From assembly GCA_910583775.1 (NCBI GenBank), contig CAJTYD010000009.1:1-50422 (forward strand): a stretch of 50,422 nt of DNA, given 5' to 3'. This DNA is from an uncultured Muribaculaceae bacterium. GTDB taxonomy: Bacteria > Bacteroidota > Bacteroidia > Bacteroidales > Muribaculaceae. Position numbers and translations under genes: made by a program. The notes beneath the pieces were generated by a model. The model did not search any database. It saw only the letters and a list, made by a program, of their open reading frames with translations, and was not told where the DNA came from. This document shows, one piece after another, positions 25,374-33,136 of the stretch; within the stretch, counting starts at the first letter, position 1, and every line of letters begins with the position of its first letter.

Positions 25374-25940
25374 TCACGCTTTGACGCGGCCTACGTAGCT
25401 GCCGTCGCGGGTGTCGACCTCGATGAGCTCGCCTTCGTTGATGAAGAGAGGCACTTTCACTGTTGCTCCGGTCTCTACAGTTGCGGGCTTGAGGGTGTTG
25501 GTGGCGGTGTCGCCTTTGAGTCCGGGCTCTGTGTATGTGATCTTGAGCACAGTCTTCATAGGCATCTCGGCGTAAAGCACGGTGTTTGTAGAAGCGTCGC
25601 TGACAACCTCCACGGTGTCGCCCTCTTTCATGAAGTCAACGCCTGTAACGAGCTCCTTGCTGATGGGGATCTGCTCGAAAGTCTCGTTGTTCATGAAGAT
25701 GTCGTCCTCTCCGTCGGCATAGAGATACTGATAGGGGCGACGCTCAACGCGCACGTCCTCGAGTTTCTCGCCGATATTGAAGCGGCGCTCGATCACGCGG
25801 CCGTCAACCACATCTTTGAGTTTTGTACGCATGAATGTGTTTCCCTTACCGGGCTTTACATGGAGGAACTCCACGCAGAAGTAAAGACGGCCGTCAAGGC
25901 GGATGCAAGAGCCGTTTTTGATGTCCTGAGCGTTCATCAT
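25374..25940 (-). CDS. efp: Translation elongation factor P
   Basis: A 188-residue three-domain protein beginning MMNAQDIKNGSCIRL. EF-P enters the ribosomal E site and relieves stalling at polyproline. The loop that carries the modified residue is in HVKPGKGNTFMRTK, with Lys at the expected tip. OB domains follow, including the KTVLKITYTEPGLKGDTATN signature. The start at 25940 gives the usual 188 residues; a longer frame to 25982 adds untypical sequence. The gene downstream follows within a few bases. Confidence 0.97.
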   Translation of the reverse strand: MMNAQDIKNGSCIRLDGRLYFCVEFLHVKPGKGNTFMRTKLKDVVDGRVIERRFNIGEKLEDVRVERRPYQYLYADGEDDIFMNNETFEQIPISKELVTGVDFMKEGDTVEVVSDASTNTVLYAEMPMKTVLKITYTEPGLKGDTATNTLKPATVETGATVKVPLFINEGELIEVDTRDGSYVGRVKA

Positions 25941-26105
25941 AATTGAAAAAGTCTTTTTATGCGGGGCGAAGCGAAAAATCACCCCATGATTTATGTTTTA
26001 TTGTTTCGAGATATGCAAGGCGGCTCTGAAATTCTCCCTTCTTGTGTCGGTTTTATGGATGAGAAGGGATCTAACAGCCACTTTTGCAATGCAGATGCAA
26101 AATTA
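25941..26105 (-). promoter_or_regulatory. efp promoter and structured leader
   Basis: On the minus strand TAATTTTG (26105-26098) is a good -7 box; the -33 element is unclear. The leader of about 150 nt can form a long hairpin in which CCCTTCT near 26070 pairs with AGAAGGG near 26035, with extra pairing outside it (GGCT with AGCC). Its role is unknown. Confidence 0.45.
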
Positions 26106-26128
26106 ATAAAAATTTTTGAGAGAGAAAA

Positions 26129-26160
26129 TTTGGCTATTCAAAAATCATTTTTTAATTTTG
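26129..26160 (+). promoter_or_regulatory. Bacteroidetes-type promoter for rpmH
   Basis: TTTG (26129-26132), a 20-base spacer and TAATTTTG (26153-26160) match the consensus. The leader is about 50 nt. Confidence 0.75.
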
Positions 26161-26215
26161 CACTCCGAATGCGTGTAGACGCTAAAAACGTAAAAAATCA
26201 TAATAATACAATACA

Positions 26216-26371
26216 ATGAAGAGAACTTTTCAACCTTCGAATCGTCGCAGAATCAACAAGCATGGATTCCGCGAGAGAATGGCGACTAAAGATGGCCGCA
26301 AGGTTTTGGCCCGTCGTCGTGCAAAAGGCCGTGCCTCACTCACCGTATCCGACCACATCGCCGGCAAGTGA
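26216..26371 (+). CDS. rpmH: 50S ribosomal protein L34
   Basis: A 51-residue gene, shorter than many ORF cut-offs. It translates to MKRTFQPSNRRRINKHGFRE, then RMATKDGRKVLARRRAKGRA and a short tail. This is the highly conserved, arginine-rich L34, which binds 23S rRNA. The window shows efp diverging on one side and a terminator at 26415 on the other, so it is monocistronic. The usual partner rnpA does not follow. Confidence 0.97.
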   Translation: MKRTFQPSNRRRINKHGFRERMATKDGRKVLARRRAKGRASLTVSDHIAGK

Positions 26372-26414
26372 TTGCCCGGGTCCGGAGTTCTCTCGGTAGA
26401 GACGCAAGGATATT

Positions 26415-26445
26415 CCCCCGCCCTTTCGGCGGGGATTTTTGTTTT
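26415..26445 (+). terminator. Intrinsic terminator of rpmH
   Basis: CCCCGCC and GGCGGGG pair around CTTTC, followed by ATTTTTGTTTT. The stem lies about 45 bases after the rpmH stop. Confidence 0.85.
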
Positions 26446-26483
26446 ATACACCCTGAATGTTCCCGGAGCTCCGGGATTGCGGG

Positions 26484-26517
26484 CATAAAAAAAGACCTCA
26501 AGTGCCTTGAGGTCTTT
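26484..26517 (-). terminator. Terminator of the small membrane protein gene (minus)
   Basis: CTTGAGGTCTTT and AAAGACCTCAAG form a perfect 12-bp stem around a three-base loop. Read on the minus strand it ends in a run of seven T. A perfect 16-bp palindrome, TCCCGGAGCTCCGGGA (26461-26476), lies beside it. Confidence 0.82.
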
Positions 26518-26586
26518 GTCCCGGTCAAATTCCAATTTTCGCCCTTTATGAGAACCATGAATGGCCGGGAGTTTATCTGTTTGAAT

Positions 26587-26841
26587 TTATCCGTTTGCGA
26601 CTCCGATCAGATCTTCGAAAGTCCCGATCGAATAGAGCCACCACAAGAGGATGAAAATCAGGATCAATACGCCGAACCATAACCACATTCTGTTTGTCTT
26701 GCGTGTTCTCATATTGCTTTTGTTGCGTGCGTCGGCTCTGAGCGATCCGGCAACGAGGTTCTCTTCATCGTGTTTTTCCATGCGAGCTTCTTTTTTCTCG
26801 ACGGATTCGTTTTCTCTGATGTGTTTTTCCTTTGTATCCAT
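26587..26841 (-). CDS. Small charged protein with one C-terminal membrane segment
   Basis: An 84-residue protein. The first 50 residues are highly charged (many Glu, Lys, Arg). One membrane helix follows (about 52-72, MWLWFGVLILIFILLWWLY) and a short tail. This tail-anchored layout recalls small inner-membrane stress or division-associated proteins, but I do not recognise a family. The start MDTKEKHIREN at 26841 is preferred over an upstream ATG at 26877 that adds an unlikely N-terminus. A minus-strand terminator follows at 26484-26517. Confidence 0.6.
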   Translation of the reverse strand: MDTKEKHIRENESVEKKEARMEKHDEENLVAGSLRADARNKSNMRTRKTNRMWLWFGVLILIFILLWWLYSIGTFEDLIGVANG

Positions 26842-26908
26842 AACCTTAATATTTTTGTAATTTTGTATATAAAACACGGCAGGTCATTATTATGTTCAAA
26901 TAAATGTG

Positions 26909-26938
26909 AAAATAATCGGCGTGATCGCCGATTATTTT
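26909..26938. terminator. Bidirectional terminator-like hairpin downstream of dnaB
   Basis: AATAATCGGCG (26911-26921) pairs perfectly with CGCCGATTATT (26926-26936) and has A-rich and T-rich flanks. Read on the minus strand it could terminate dnaB transcripts that pass through the 9-bp array. Confidence 0.65.
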
Positions 26939-26941
26939 TTT

Positions 26942-27022
26942 GAGTTATCGGAGTTATCGGAGTTATCGGAGTTATCGGAGTTATCGGGGTTATCGGAGCT
27001 ATCGGTGTTATCGGAGTTATCG
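26942..27022. repeat. 9-bp tandem repeat GAGTTATCG, nine units
   Basis: Nine consecutive units run from 26942 to 27022: five are exact GAGTTATCG, then GGGTTATCG, GAGCTATCG, GTGTTATCG and again GAGTTATCG. A looser GATCGGGAAT-type repeat continues to about 27130. Together they fill most of the 26842-27198 gap; no gene is seen there. The unit is far too short for CRISPR and there are no spacers. Confidence 0.92.
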
Positions 27023-27198
27023 GAGGCGCAAAATTGAGAATCTCGAGAATTTCGGGATTAATCCTGAATAATCAAGATTAATCCTGATTAATCGGGAATG
27101 GGCGGGAATGATCGGGATTGATCGGGAATGATCGGAATAGCGCCTGCGCCGGCTTTGTTTCCCGCCTCGGCGTCAGCCCGATTCAAAATTCAAAATTC

Positions 27199-28764
27199 TC
27201 AGAAGGGCACCTGCGTCTCGCCGGGGCCGGGCATGATGTCGGGCATCGGCGAGTCCGCACCCGAAGCGAAGGTGAAACCGCCCTGGGGCGTGTCGTCGCC
27301 CATCGAGTTCATCTTCGACTCCAGTTTCTTGGTGCCGACCTCGCGGATGGTGTCCTGCACGATGTCATAGCCCTCGTTCCAGTTCTGGAATTTCGTGAAA
27401 TGCGAGATGAAGCGCATCTTCACCGTGCCGACGCCGCCGCTTCGGTGCTTGGCGATGATCACCTCGGCGAGTCCCTTGATGTTGTTGTTGTTCTCGTCCA
27501 CGCCCGAACTGTTGTAATATTCCGGACGGTGGATGAAGCAGACCATATCGGCGTCCTGCTCGATGGCTCCTGATTCGCGGAGGTCGGAGAGCACGGGGCG
27601 CTTGTCCTCGCGGGTCTCGGTGCTTCGGTTAAGCTGCGAAAGGGCGATGATCGGGATGTTGAGTTCCTTGGCCAGGGCCTTGAGCGAACGGGAGATCGTG
27701 GAGACCTCCTGCTCGCGGCTTCCGAACTTCATTCCGGTGGCGTTCATAAGCTGGAGGTAGTCGATCATGATAATCTTCACGCCGTGCTCCCTGACGAGTC
27801 GTCGCGCCTTGGTGCGGAGCTCGGTGATGGATAGGCCAGGTGTCTCGTCGAGATATAGAGGAGCCGAATATACGCCGCGCAGGCGCGTGTTGAGGCGGTC
27901 CCATTCCTCGGGCTGCAGCTGTCCGTTCTTTATCTGGTCGCCGGTGATGTCGGCCACGTTGCTTATAAGACGTTTCACGAGCTGCACGTTCGCCATCTCC
28001 AGGGTGAAAATCGCCGTGGGGATGTTGAAATCGATCGCCATGTTCTTGGCCATCGATAGCACGAAAGCCGTCTTTCCCATCGCCGGGCGCGCCGCGACGA
28101 TTATCAGGTCGGAGTTCTGCCAGCCGGAGGTCATCTTGTCGAGGTCGTCGAAGCCTGTCTGCAGACCCGACAGACCCGATTCGGCGTTCGCGGCCGTCTG
28201 TATCTGTTCGAGCGCGAGGTTAAGGACGGGGTCGATCTGCGTCACCTCGCGCTTGAGGTGTGTCTGAGATATCTCGAAGAGCTTTCCCTCGGCTTCCTGG
28301 AGGAGATCGTCGACGTCGTTAGATTCGTCGAAGGCGTCGGTCTCGACCTTGGCGGCGAAGTTTATGAGGCGACGGGCAAGATATTTCTGGGCTATGATCT
28401 TGGCGTGAAACTCGACGTTGGCCGCGGAGAATACTCGCGCCGTGATCTCGGCGATATGCACCGCGCCGCCCACCTCTTCGAGAGTGCCGTTCTGGCGGAG
28501 CTGCTCGGTGACGGTTATCATGTCGATGGGGCGCTGGTTGAATCCTAAGTTGCTTATCGCCTCGTAAATCTTGGAGTTTACCGGATCGTAGAAGGATTCG
28601 GGCGTAAGGATGTCGCTCACGTTCATATATGCGTCCTTCTCGAGCATGAGGGCGCCGAGCACCACCTCCTCGAGCTCCAGGTCATGGGGCGGGAGTTTGC
28701 CGGAAGCGTCGCGCGCTATGGGCTGGAATGCGGGTTTCTTCTTGGTGTATTGCTGGTCGGCCAT
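27199..28764 (-). CDS. dnaB: Replicative DNA helicase DnaB
   Basis: A 521-residue hexameric 5'-3' helicase. An N-terminal DnaB_N helical domain (about 25-130; PHDLELEEVVLGALML) and linker are followed by the RecA-like domain with Walker A ARPAMGKTAF (near 222-231), FTLEM, a Walker B segment IIMIDYLQLM (near 330) and SQLNRSTE. The tail is long and rich in Gly, Pro and Asp. It is the single chromosomal-type helicase, with no plasmid context. The stop codon is followed at once by the TTGAAT-type module (27158-27198). Confidence 0.97.
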   Translation of the reverse strand: MADQQYTKKKPAFQPIARDASGKLPPHDLELEEVVLGALMLEKDAYMNVSDILTPESFYDPVNSKIYEAISNLGFNQRPIDMITVTEQLRQNGTLEEVGGAVHIAEITARVFSAANVEFHAKIIAQKYLARRLINFAAKVETDAFDESNDVDDLLQEAEGKLFEISQTHLKREVTQIDPVLNLALEQIQTAANAESGLSGLQTGFDDLDKMTSGWQNSDLIIVAARPAMGKTAFVLSMAKNMAIDFNIPTAIFTLEMANVQLVKRLISNVADITGDQIKNGQLQPEEWDRLNTRLRGVYSAPLYLDETPGLSITELRTKARRLVREHGVKIIMIDYLQLMNATGMKFGSREQEVSTISRSLKALAKELNIPIIALSQLNRSTETREDKRPVLSDLRESGAIEQDADMVCFIHRPEYYNSSGVDENNNNIKGLAEVIIAKHRSGGVGTVKMRFISHFTKFQNWNEGYDIVQDTIREVGTKKLESKMNSMGDDTPQGGFTFASGADSPMPDIMPGPGETQVPF

Positions 28765-28816
28765 ATTGTATTATGGAGGTATTGTTGTTCGAAATGTTCT
28801 GATTGAGGGAGAGAGC

Positions 28817-29776
28817 TTAGAGACCGGGGATGGCATTGCAGGAGAGAGCGATCACGAGCCAGACTGCTACGCCGAGCATCAGCATGGCGGTCTGGCCGAG
28901 CACCGGGTTGAGCTCGGCGCCTTTCAGATAGCGCAGCTTCACCCAGAGCATATAGTGCAGGTTTGCATAGAGGAGCATTGCCGCCTGCCAGATTATTGGC
29001 ATACGCCCGATCGTGGCCACCTCTATGAGAGCCAGGGCGAGAATGCCGTTGATGAAATATACCGTGGCCATCGTCTTGCGCCCTAAGATCACCACCGAAG
29101 TGCGTTTGTTTACCTGTCGGTCGTCGTCGGCATCGCGATAGTTGTTCACGATCAGCACGTTCGCTCCCATGAGGCCTATGGCGAGGGCGACGGGGATGGT
29201 GACGGGTATCATCTGCCAGGAACCTGTCTGGAGATAGGTTGTGAAGGTTACGGGAACAAGGCCGAAGAAAATGATGACGGCGATGTCGCCCAGACCGTGG
29301 TGCGACAGCGGGTATGGTCCGGCGGAATATGCGATCGCGAAGACGGCTATTGCGATTCCCACGAATATCAGCCACCACGGTCCCCACTGCAGCATCGAGA
29401 GGCCGATGAGGGCGTCGATGCCGAGAAGAGTGAATGTGGCCGCGGCCATGCTTTTAGGGGAGATGTCGCCTTCTGTGACGCCTCGGCGGAATCCCTCCCT
29501 CCCTTTTTTGTCGAGACCCTTCCGGAAATCGAAATATTCGTTGGCGAAATTGGATACTATCTGCGCTATAACTGCGAAGAGAAGACAGACCAGAAAGATT
29601 CCGGTCTGAAACTTATGATAATACGCGGCGCAGCCAGCCGCCGCGATCACCCCTGCGATCGACACGGGGAGCGTCCGGAGGCGCATGGCCTCTATCCAGG
29701 CTTTAATTTTCTTATTCAAAGGTAGTTGAATTTTTCTTTTCTTTGGATTCGAGGAAAGCGGAGAATTTGTCGACAT
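28817..29776 (-). CDS. menA: 1,4-dihydroxy-2-naphthoate polyprenyltransferase
   Basis: A UbiA-superfamily membrane enzyme of about 319 residues, with eight or so helices. It prenylates dihydroxynaphthoate in menaquinone synthesis. The first Asp-rich motif is in SNFANEYFDFRKGLD (about residues 75-90) and the second in NNYRDADDDRQVNKRT (about 213-228). The start at 29776 overlaps the upstream gene by 65 bases; a TTG near 29719 (overlapping the upstream stop) or an ATG at 29686 are alternatives, since the first 25 residues are low-complexity and outside the core domain. Confidence 0.92.
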   Translation of the reverse strand: MSTNSPLSSNPKKRKIQLPLNKKIKAWIEAMRLRTLPVSIAGVIAAAGCAAYYHKFQTGIFLVCLLFAVIAQIVSNFANEYFDFRKGLDKKGREGFRRGVTEGDISPKSMAAATFTLLGIDALIGLSMLQWGPWWLIFVGIAIAVFAIAYSAGPYPLSHHGLGDIAVIIFFGLVPVTFTTYLQTGSWQMIPVTIPVALAIGLMGANVLIVNNYRDADDDRQVNKRTSVVILGRKTMATVYFINGILALALIEVATIGRMPIIWQAAMLLYANLHYMLWVKLRYLKGAELNPVLGQTAMLMLGVAVWLVIALSCNAIPGL

Positions 29777-30671
29777 ATTCTTCGAGGCGGTTGTAGTCGA
29801 TGAGTTTCTCGACCTCGTCGGGAAGGGCGTCGTAACCGTATTTGAGCCCGGCGAGGAACATGGCTATCGAAGCATTTGTGTCGGCGTCGCCACCGGCGTC
29901 GATCACCTTGTATAGGATCTCTTCGGCGGAGTCGCAGTGCCATAGTGCCCATAGCGACACGCACATCGCCTTCCGGGTATACCAGTAAGTCTCCATGTCG
30001 TCGAGGCTCATGTCTTCGATTCCGGCGTGTAGCACCTTGTGGAGATAGGGGGTAGTTCGGTCGTCGATGCTGTTGCTGATCGATTCGAGTTCGGAGTATT
30101 CCGCCTCCTTGCCCTCTTTGAAGAGCGATTCGGCCATACGGGCCACAAGCATTGCCGACGAGATGCAGCGCGGGTCGTCGTGGGTGATTCCGATGATGTT
30201 TGTGGTGTCGCGGAGCAGGTTCTTGCCGCTGACCAGGCCTGTGATCAGGGCGCGGTAGATCGCTTCGTTTGAGGCGTCGCGGAGTCCGCGCCGCCTCCAG
30301 GTCTCTGATGCTGATCCTATGGGATCAGCATCCCAGCCGTCGGCGGTTATCACCCATCGGTAGATGCTCACGACGTCTGTCGGATCGTTATCGAACCATT
30401 TCTTGAGCCTGCGTGTATAGTCGAGATGGTCTATGCCGTTGCATTCCATCACAGAGTCGATCAGCAGAAGCAGAAGATCGGTGTCGTTGGTCCATTGCGC
30501 GCGATTCCACTGCGAACGGTGGGCGTCGCAGATTATCTGGTCGAAGTGACGCAACCCGTCGGGATAATAGGTCATTACTTCCGATTTGGTCATAAGTTCG
30601 GTTCCGAGTCCGAGGGCTTCACCTAAGGCCGAGCCGAATAGAGCACCCCGGATTTTCTCCTTAAGAGTCAT
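29712..30671 (-). CDS. ADP-ribosylglycohydrolase family protein
   Basis: A 319-residue all-helical protein of the DraG/ARH family, which removes ADP-ribose from modified proteins or small molecules. The N-terminus ALFGSALGEALG, a metal-ligand segment QWTNDTDLLLLL (near 60-71), THDDPRCISSA (about 164-174) and GGDADTNASIAMFLAGLKYG (about 259-278) match the family's two Asp clusters; canonical TDDT and GGDTDT appear here as TNDT and GGDADT. The target is unknown. It overlaps menA by 65 bases. No ADP-ribosyltransferase gene is near. Confidence 0.9.
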   Translation of the reverse strand: MTLKEKIRGALFGSALGEALGLGTELMTKSEVMTYYPDGLRHFDQIICDAHRSQWNRAQWTNDTDLLLLLIDSVMECNGIDHLDYTRRLKKWFDNDPTDVVSIYRWVITADGWDADPIGSASETWRRRGLRDASNEAIYRALITGLVSGKNLLRDTTNIIGITHDDPRCISSAMLVARMAESLFKEGKEAEYSELESISNSIDDRTTPYLHKVLHAGIEDMSLDDMETYWYTRKAMCVSLWALWHCDSAEEILYKVIDAGGDADTNASIAMFLAGLKYGYDALPDEVEKLIDYNRLEEYVDKFSAFLESKEKKNSTTFE

Positions 30672-30824
30672 AGAGTGTAAGATTGGTTTTTCCGGTATTA
30701 CAATGCTGAAGCGTCGTCATGAGATTCAAACACTGAATGTGCCGGTTCTGTTCATTAAGTAAAATATAAATCATAGGAAGGATTGTGCGTTCCTTACGTT
30801 GCAAAAATAAAAAAAAAAGTTGTG

Positions 30825-31316
30825 TTATCTCCTAAGACGGGTGAAAAAGTTTTGCATAATTTTTCTACAGTCGTCTTCGAGCACTCCGGCCTTCACTTTG
30901 GTCTTGGGATGCAAGGGGTAGGGAGCCTTCTTCGCCGGGCCGTTCCCGTCGGGACAGAGTCCGACCGGGCAGCCTGAGATAAAGCCCTTCTTGGGGTCCG
31001 GGGTGCCGTAGACGATACGGCCGATCTGGCTCCAGCCTAATGCGCCGGCACACATCGGGCAAGGCTCCACGGTGACGTATAGGGTGCAGTCGGGCATGTA
31101 TTTGCCGTCAAGATATTCGGAGGCCGAAGTGATGGCCTGCATCTCGGCATGCGCCGTGACGTCGTTGAGCGCCTCGGTGCGGTTATGGGCGCGGGCGATG
31201 ATGCGGCCGTTGACGGCGATCACCGCGCCGATGGGAATCTCGTTCTCCTCGAATGCAAGCTCCGCCTCCTCGAGGGCGGCCAGCATCATCCTCTCGTCTC
31301 TCTCCTCCTCGTTCAT
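30825..31316 (-). CDS. tadA: tRNA-adenosine/nucleoside deaminase
   Basis: A 163-residue zinc deaminase of the cytidine-deaminase fold. Zinc ligands and catalytic Glu are in HAEMQA (residues 56-61) and PCPMCAGAL (86-94). TadA converts A34 to inosine in tRNA-Arg; guanine deaminases of this fold look similar. TAHAEMQAI and the length favour TadA. The last 20 residues are basic and extend beyond the core, which is usual. Confidence 0.9.
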   Translation of the reverse strand: MNEEERDERMMLAALEEAELAFEENEIPIGAVIAVNGRIIARAHNRTEALNDVTAHAEMQAITSASEYLDGKYMPDCTLYVTVEPCPMCAGALGWSQIGRIVYGTPDPKKGFISGCPVGLCPDGNGPAKKAPYPLHPKTKVKAGVLEDDCRKIMQNFFTRLRR

Positions 31317-31564
31317 AATCTAATGCTTATAAATCCTATATTTCGTTTGAAACATCCCATAGAGATGTCCCAACCTCGCCTCAACAGCGGACGCACGAGC
31401 CGTGCGTCCCTACCACGCCGCTCTCCTGTACTACAACCACGCCGAAGGCGTAAATTGATACATAAGCACATAAGCACATAAGCACAAAATTTCTGTACTC
31501 CTGTACTCCTGTCTAAAACCTCGCGCGTCAGCCCAATTCAAAATTCAACATTCAATATTCAAAA
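31317..31564. repeat. Mosaic repeat region between tadA and ispH
   Basis: It contains, from left: ACATCCCATAGAGATGT (a small hairpin), GGACGCACG-AGC-CGTGCGTCC (31389-31409, perfect nine-pair stem), three CATAAGCA units near 31461-31485, CTGTACTC repeats near 31494-31511, then GCGCGTCAGCCC and a TTGAAT-type module that runs into the ispH stop codon at 31565. Most of these modules recur in a different order at 48906-49078. No gene is visible. Confidence 0.8.
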
Positions 31565-32440
31565 TTACTTAATGGCCTGCGCCACCTCCGCCATCAGCCA
31601 GCGCGGCGTGGAGGTCGCGCCGCAGATGCCGATCTTTTCGGCGCCCTCGAGCAGCGACATATCGAGGTTCGATCCGTCGCTCACAAGGTAGGTGCGCGGA
31701 TTCACCTTGCGGCATTCTTCGAAAAGCACCTTGCCGTTGGAGCTCTTCGCCCCGCAGACAAACACCACCGCGTCGTGCGTCGCGGCGAAGTCGCGGATCT
31801 TGTCGAGACGGTTGGCTACCTGGCGGCATATCGTGTCGAAATATTCGAACTTGCCGGAAGTCTTGCGCTTCTTTATCTCCTCGACGATGTTGCGGAACCC
31901 GTCGAGCGATTTGGTGGTCTGCGAATAGAGCAGAATGTCGCGGCTGAAGTCAATCCCGTCCAGATCGGCGGGTCCCTGGATCACGATGGCCGTTCCGTCG
32001 GTCTGTCCCACAAGCCCGTTGACTTCGGCATGCCCCTCCTTGCCGTAGATCACGAACAGGGGCATCTCCTTGATCTCTCTGCTCTCGAGCATCCGGCGTG
32101 CGTCTTCGTAAGCCTGCTTGATGCGCAGCTGCAGACGGAGCACCACCGGGCAGGTGGCGTCGATAACCGTGATATTGTTGCGCTCGGCGGTGGCGTAGGT
32201 TGTCGGCGGCTCGCCGTGGGCGCGCAGCAGAACGGTGGAATCGTGGAGCCGCTCGAGCTCTGCGTGCGTGATGGTCTTGAGGCCGCGGAGACGCAGTCTC
32301 TCCACTTCCGAGGCATTATGCACGATATCTCCTAAGCAATGAAGGGAACCTGATTTCTCAAGTTCCGCTTCAGCTTTCTGGATCGCGGTCACCACTCCGA
32401 AGCAGAAACCGGAATTCTCGTCTATTTCTATTATTGGCAT
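31565..32440 (-). CDS. ispH: 4-hydroxy-3-methylbut-2-enyl diphosphate reductase
   Basis: A 291-residue iron-sulphur enzyme that makes IPP and DMAPP, the last step of the MEP isoprenoid pathway. Cluster cysteines are in SGFCFGV (Cys13), IDATCPVV and DTICRQVANR. Substrate residues are in RAHGEP, GKEGHAEVNGLVGQ and the SSNGKVLFEEC loop, and the C-terminus carries the expected GATSTPRWL. It follows cmk with a 9-base gap, as third gene of a glgB-cmk-ispH run. The stop codon is inside a repeat module. Confidence 0.96.
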   Translation of the reverse strand: MPIIEIDENSGFCFGVVTAIQKAEAELEKSGSLHCLGDIVHNASEVERLRLRGLKTITHAELERLHDSTVLLRAHGEPPTTYATAERNNITVIDATCPVVLRLQLRIKQAYEDARRMLESREIKEMPLFVIYGKEGHAEVNGLVGQTDGTAIVIQGPADLDGIDFSRDILLYSQTTKSLDGFRNIVEEIKKRKTSGKFEYFDTICRQVANRLDKIRDFAATHDAVVFVCGAKSSNGKVLFEECRKVNPRTYLVSDGSNLDMSLLEGAEKIGICGATSTPRWLMAEVAQAIK

Positions 32441-32449
32441 ATCTGATTG

Positions 32450-33136
32450 TCAGTCTGCGGTTTTATGGTAAAGGTCGAGCAGCCATTGCATCTGCTCGGC
32501 GATCGTCATCCTGTCGTTGTCGAGCACCACGGCGTCGGCGGCCTTGCAGAGCGGGGATTCTTTGCGGGTGGTGTCGAGGAAGTCGCGGTGCCTGATGTTT
32601 TCGAGCACCTCCCCGTATGTCACTTTTTCCCCCTTCGCTTCGAGTTCCCTGACACGGCGGCGCGCCCTTTCCTCAGGCGAGGCGTCGACGAAGACCTTCA
32701 TCTCGGCGTGGGGAAAGACGGTAGTGCCGATATCCCGGCCGTCCATCACGATTCCCTTGTGTTCGCCGTATTCCTGCTGAAGGGCTGTAAGGCGCTGCCT
32801 AACTTCGGGAATCTCGGCGACGCTGCTCACTTTCGAGCTCACCTGCATGTCGCGGATCTCGCGCTCCACATCCTCGCCGTTGAGCAGCGTGTGCTGGATG
32901 CCGTCGGCTCCCGCGGGCTCGAACGAGATGCGGATGTCGGGCAGCGCATTGACAAGGGCTTCGGTATCGATGCCGCTTTCGGAGATTATGCCGTGACGCA
33001 GGGCATAAAGGGTTACGGCGCGATACATCGCGCCGGAATCCACATAGACATATCCGATCTTTTTTGCAAGATCGCGTGCCATAGTGGATTTCCCTGAAGA
33101 GGAATATCCATCTATGGCTATGATGATTTTCTTCAT
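32450..33136 (-). CDS. cmk: Cytidylate kinase
   Basis: A 228-residue P-loop NMP kinase that phosphorylates CMP and dCMP. The P-loop is GYSSSGKSTMA near residues 10-20; DSGAMYRAVTLYAL (about 36-49), GRDIGTTVFP (about 133-142) and RRRVRELEAKG follow as usual for Cmk. The ATG overlaps the glgB stop by four bases. Next, nine bases on, is ispH, a common neighbour of cmk in Bacteroidetes. Confidence 0.96.
   Translation of the reverse strand: MKKIIIAIDGYSSSGKSTMARDLAKKIGYVYVDSGAMYRAVTLYALRHGIISESGIDTEALVNALPDIRISFEPAGADGIQHTLLNGEDVEREIRDMQVSSKVSSVAEIPEVRQRLTALQQEYGEHKGIVMDGRDIGTTVFPHAEMKVFVDASPEERARRRVRELEAKGEKVTYGEVLENIRHRDFLDTTRKESPLCKAADAVVLDNDRMTIAEQMQWLLDLYHKTAD

Noticed and set aside
26942..27130. 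CRISPR-like array
   Set aside because: The unit is 9-10 bp, units are directly adjacent with no spacers, and no cas gene is near.
31461..31511. Short tandem repeats CATAAGCA and CTGTACTC as an origin or attachment site
   Set aside because: No DnaA-box cluster, integrase or tRNA is nearby; the repeats belong to the mosaic repeat family.
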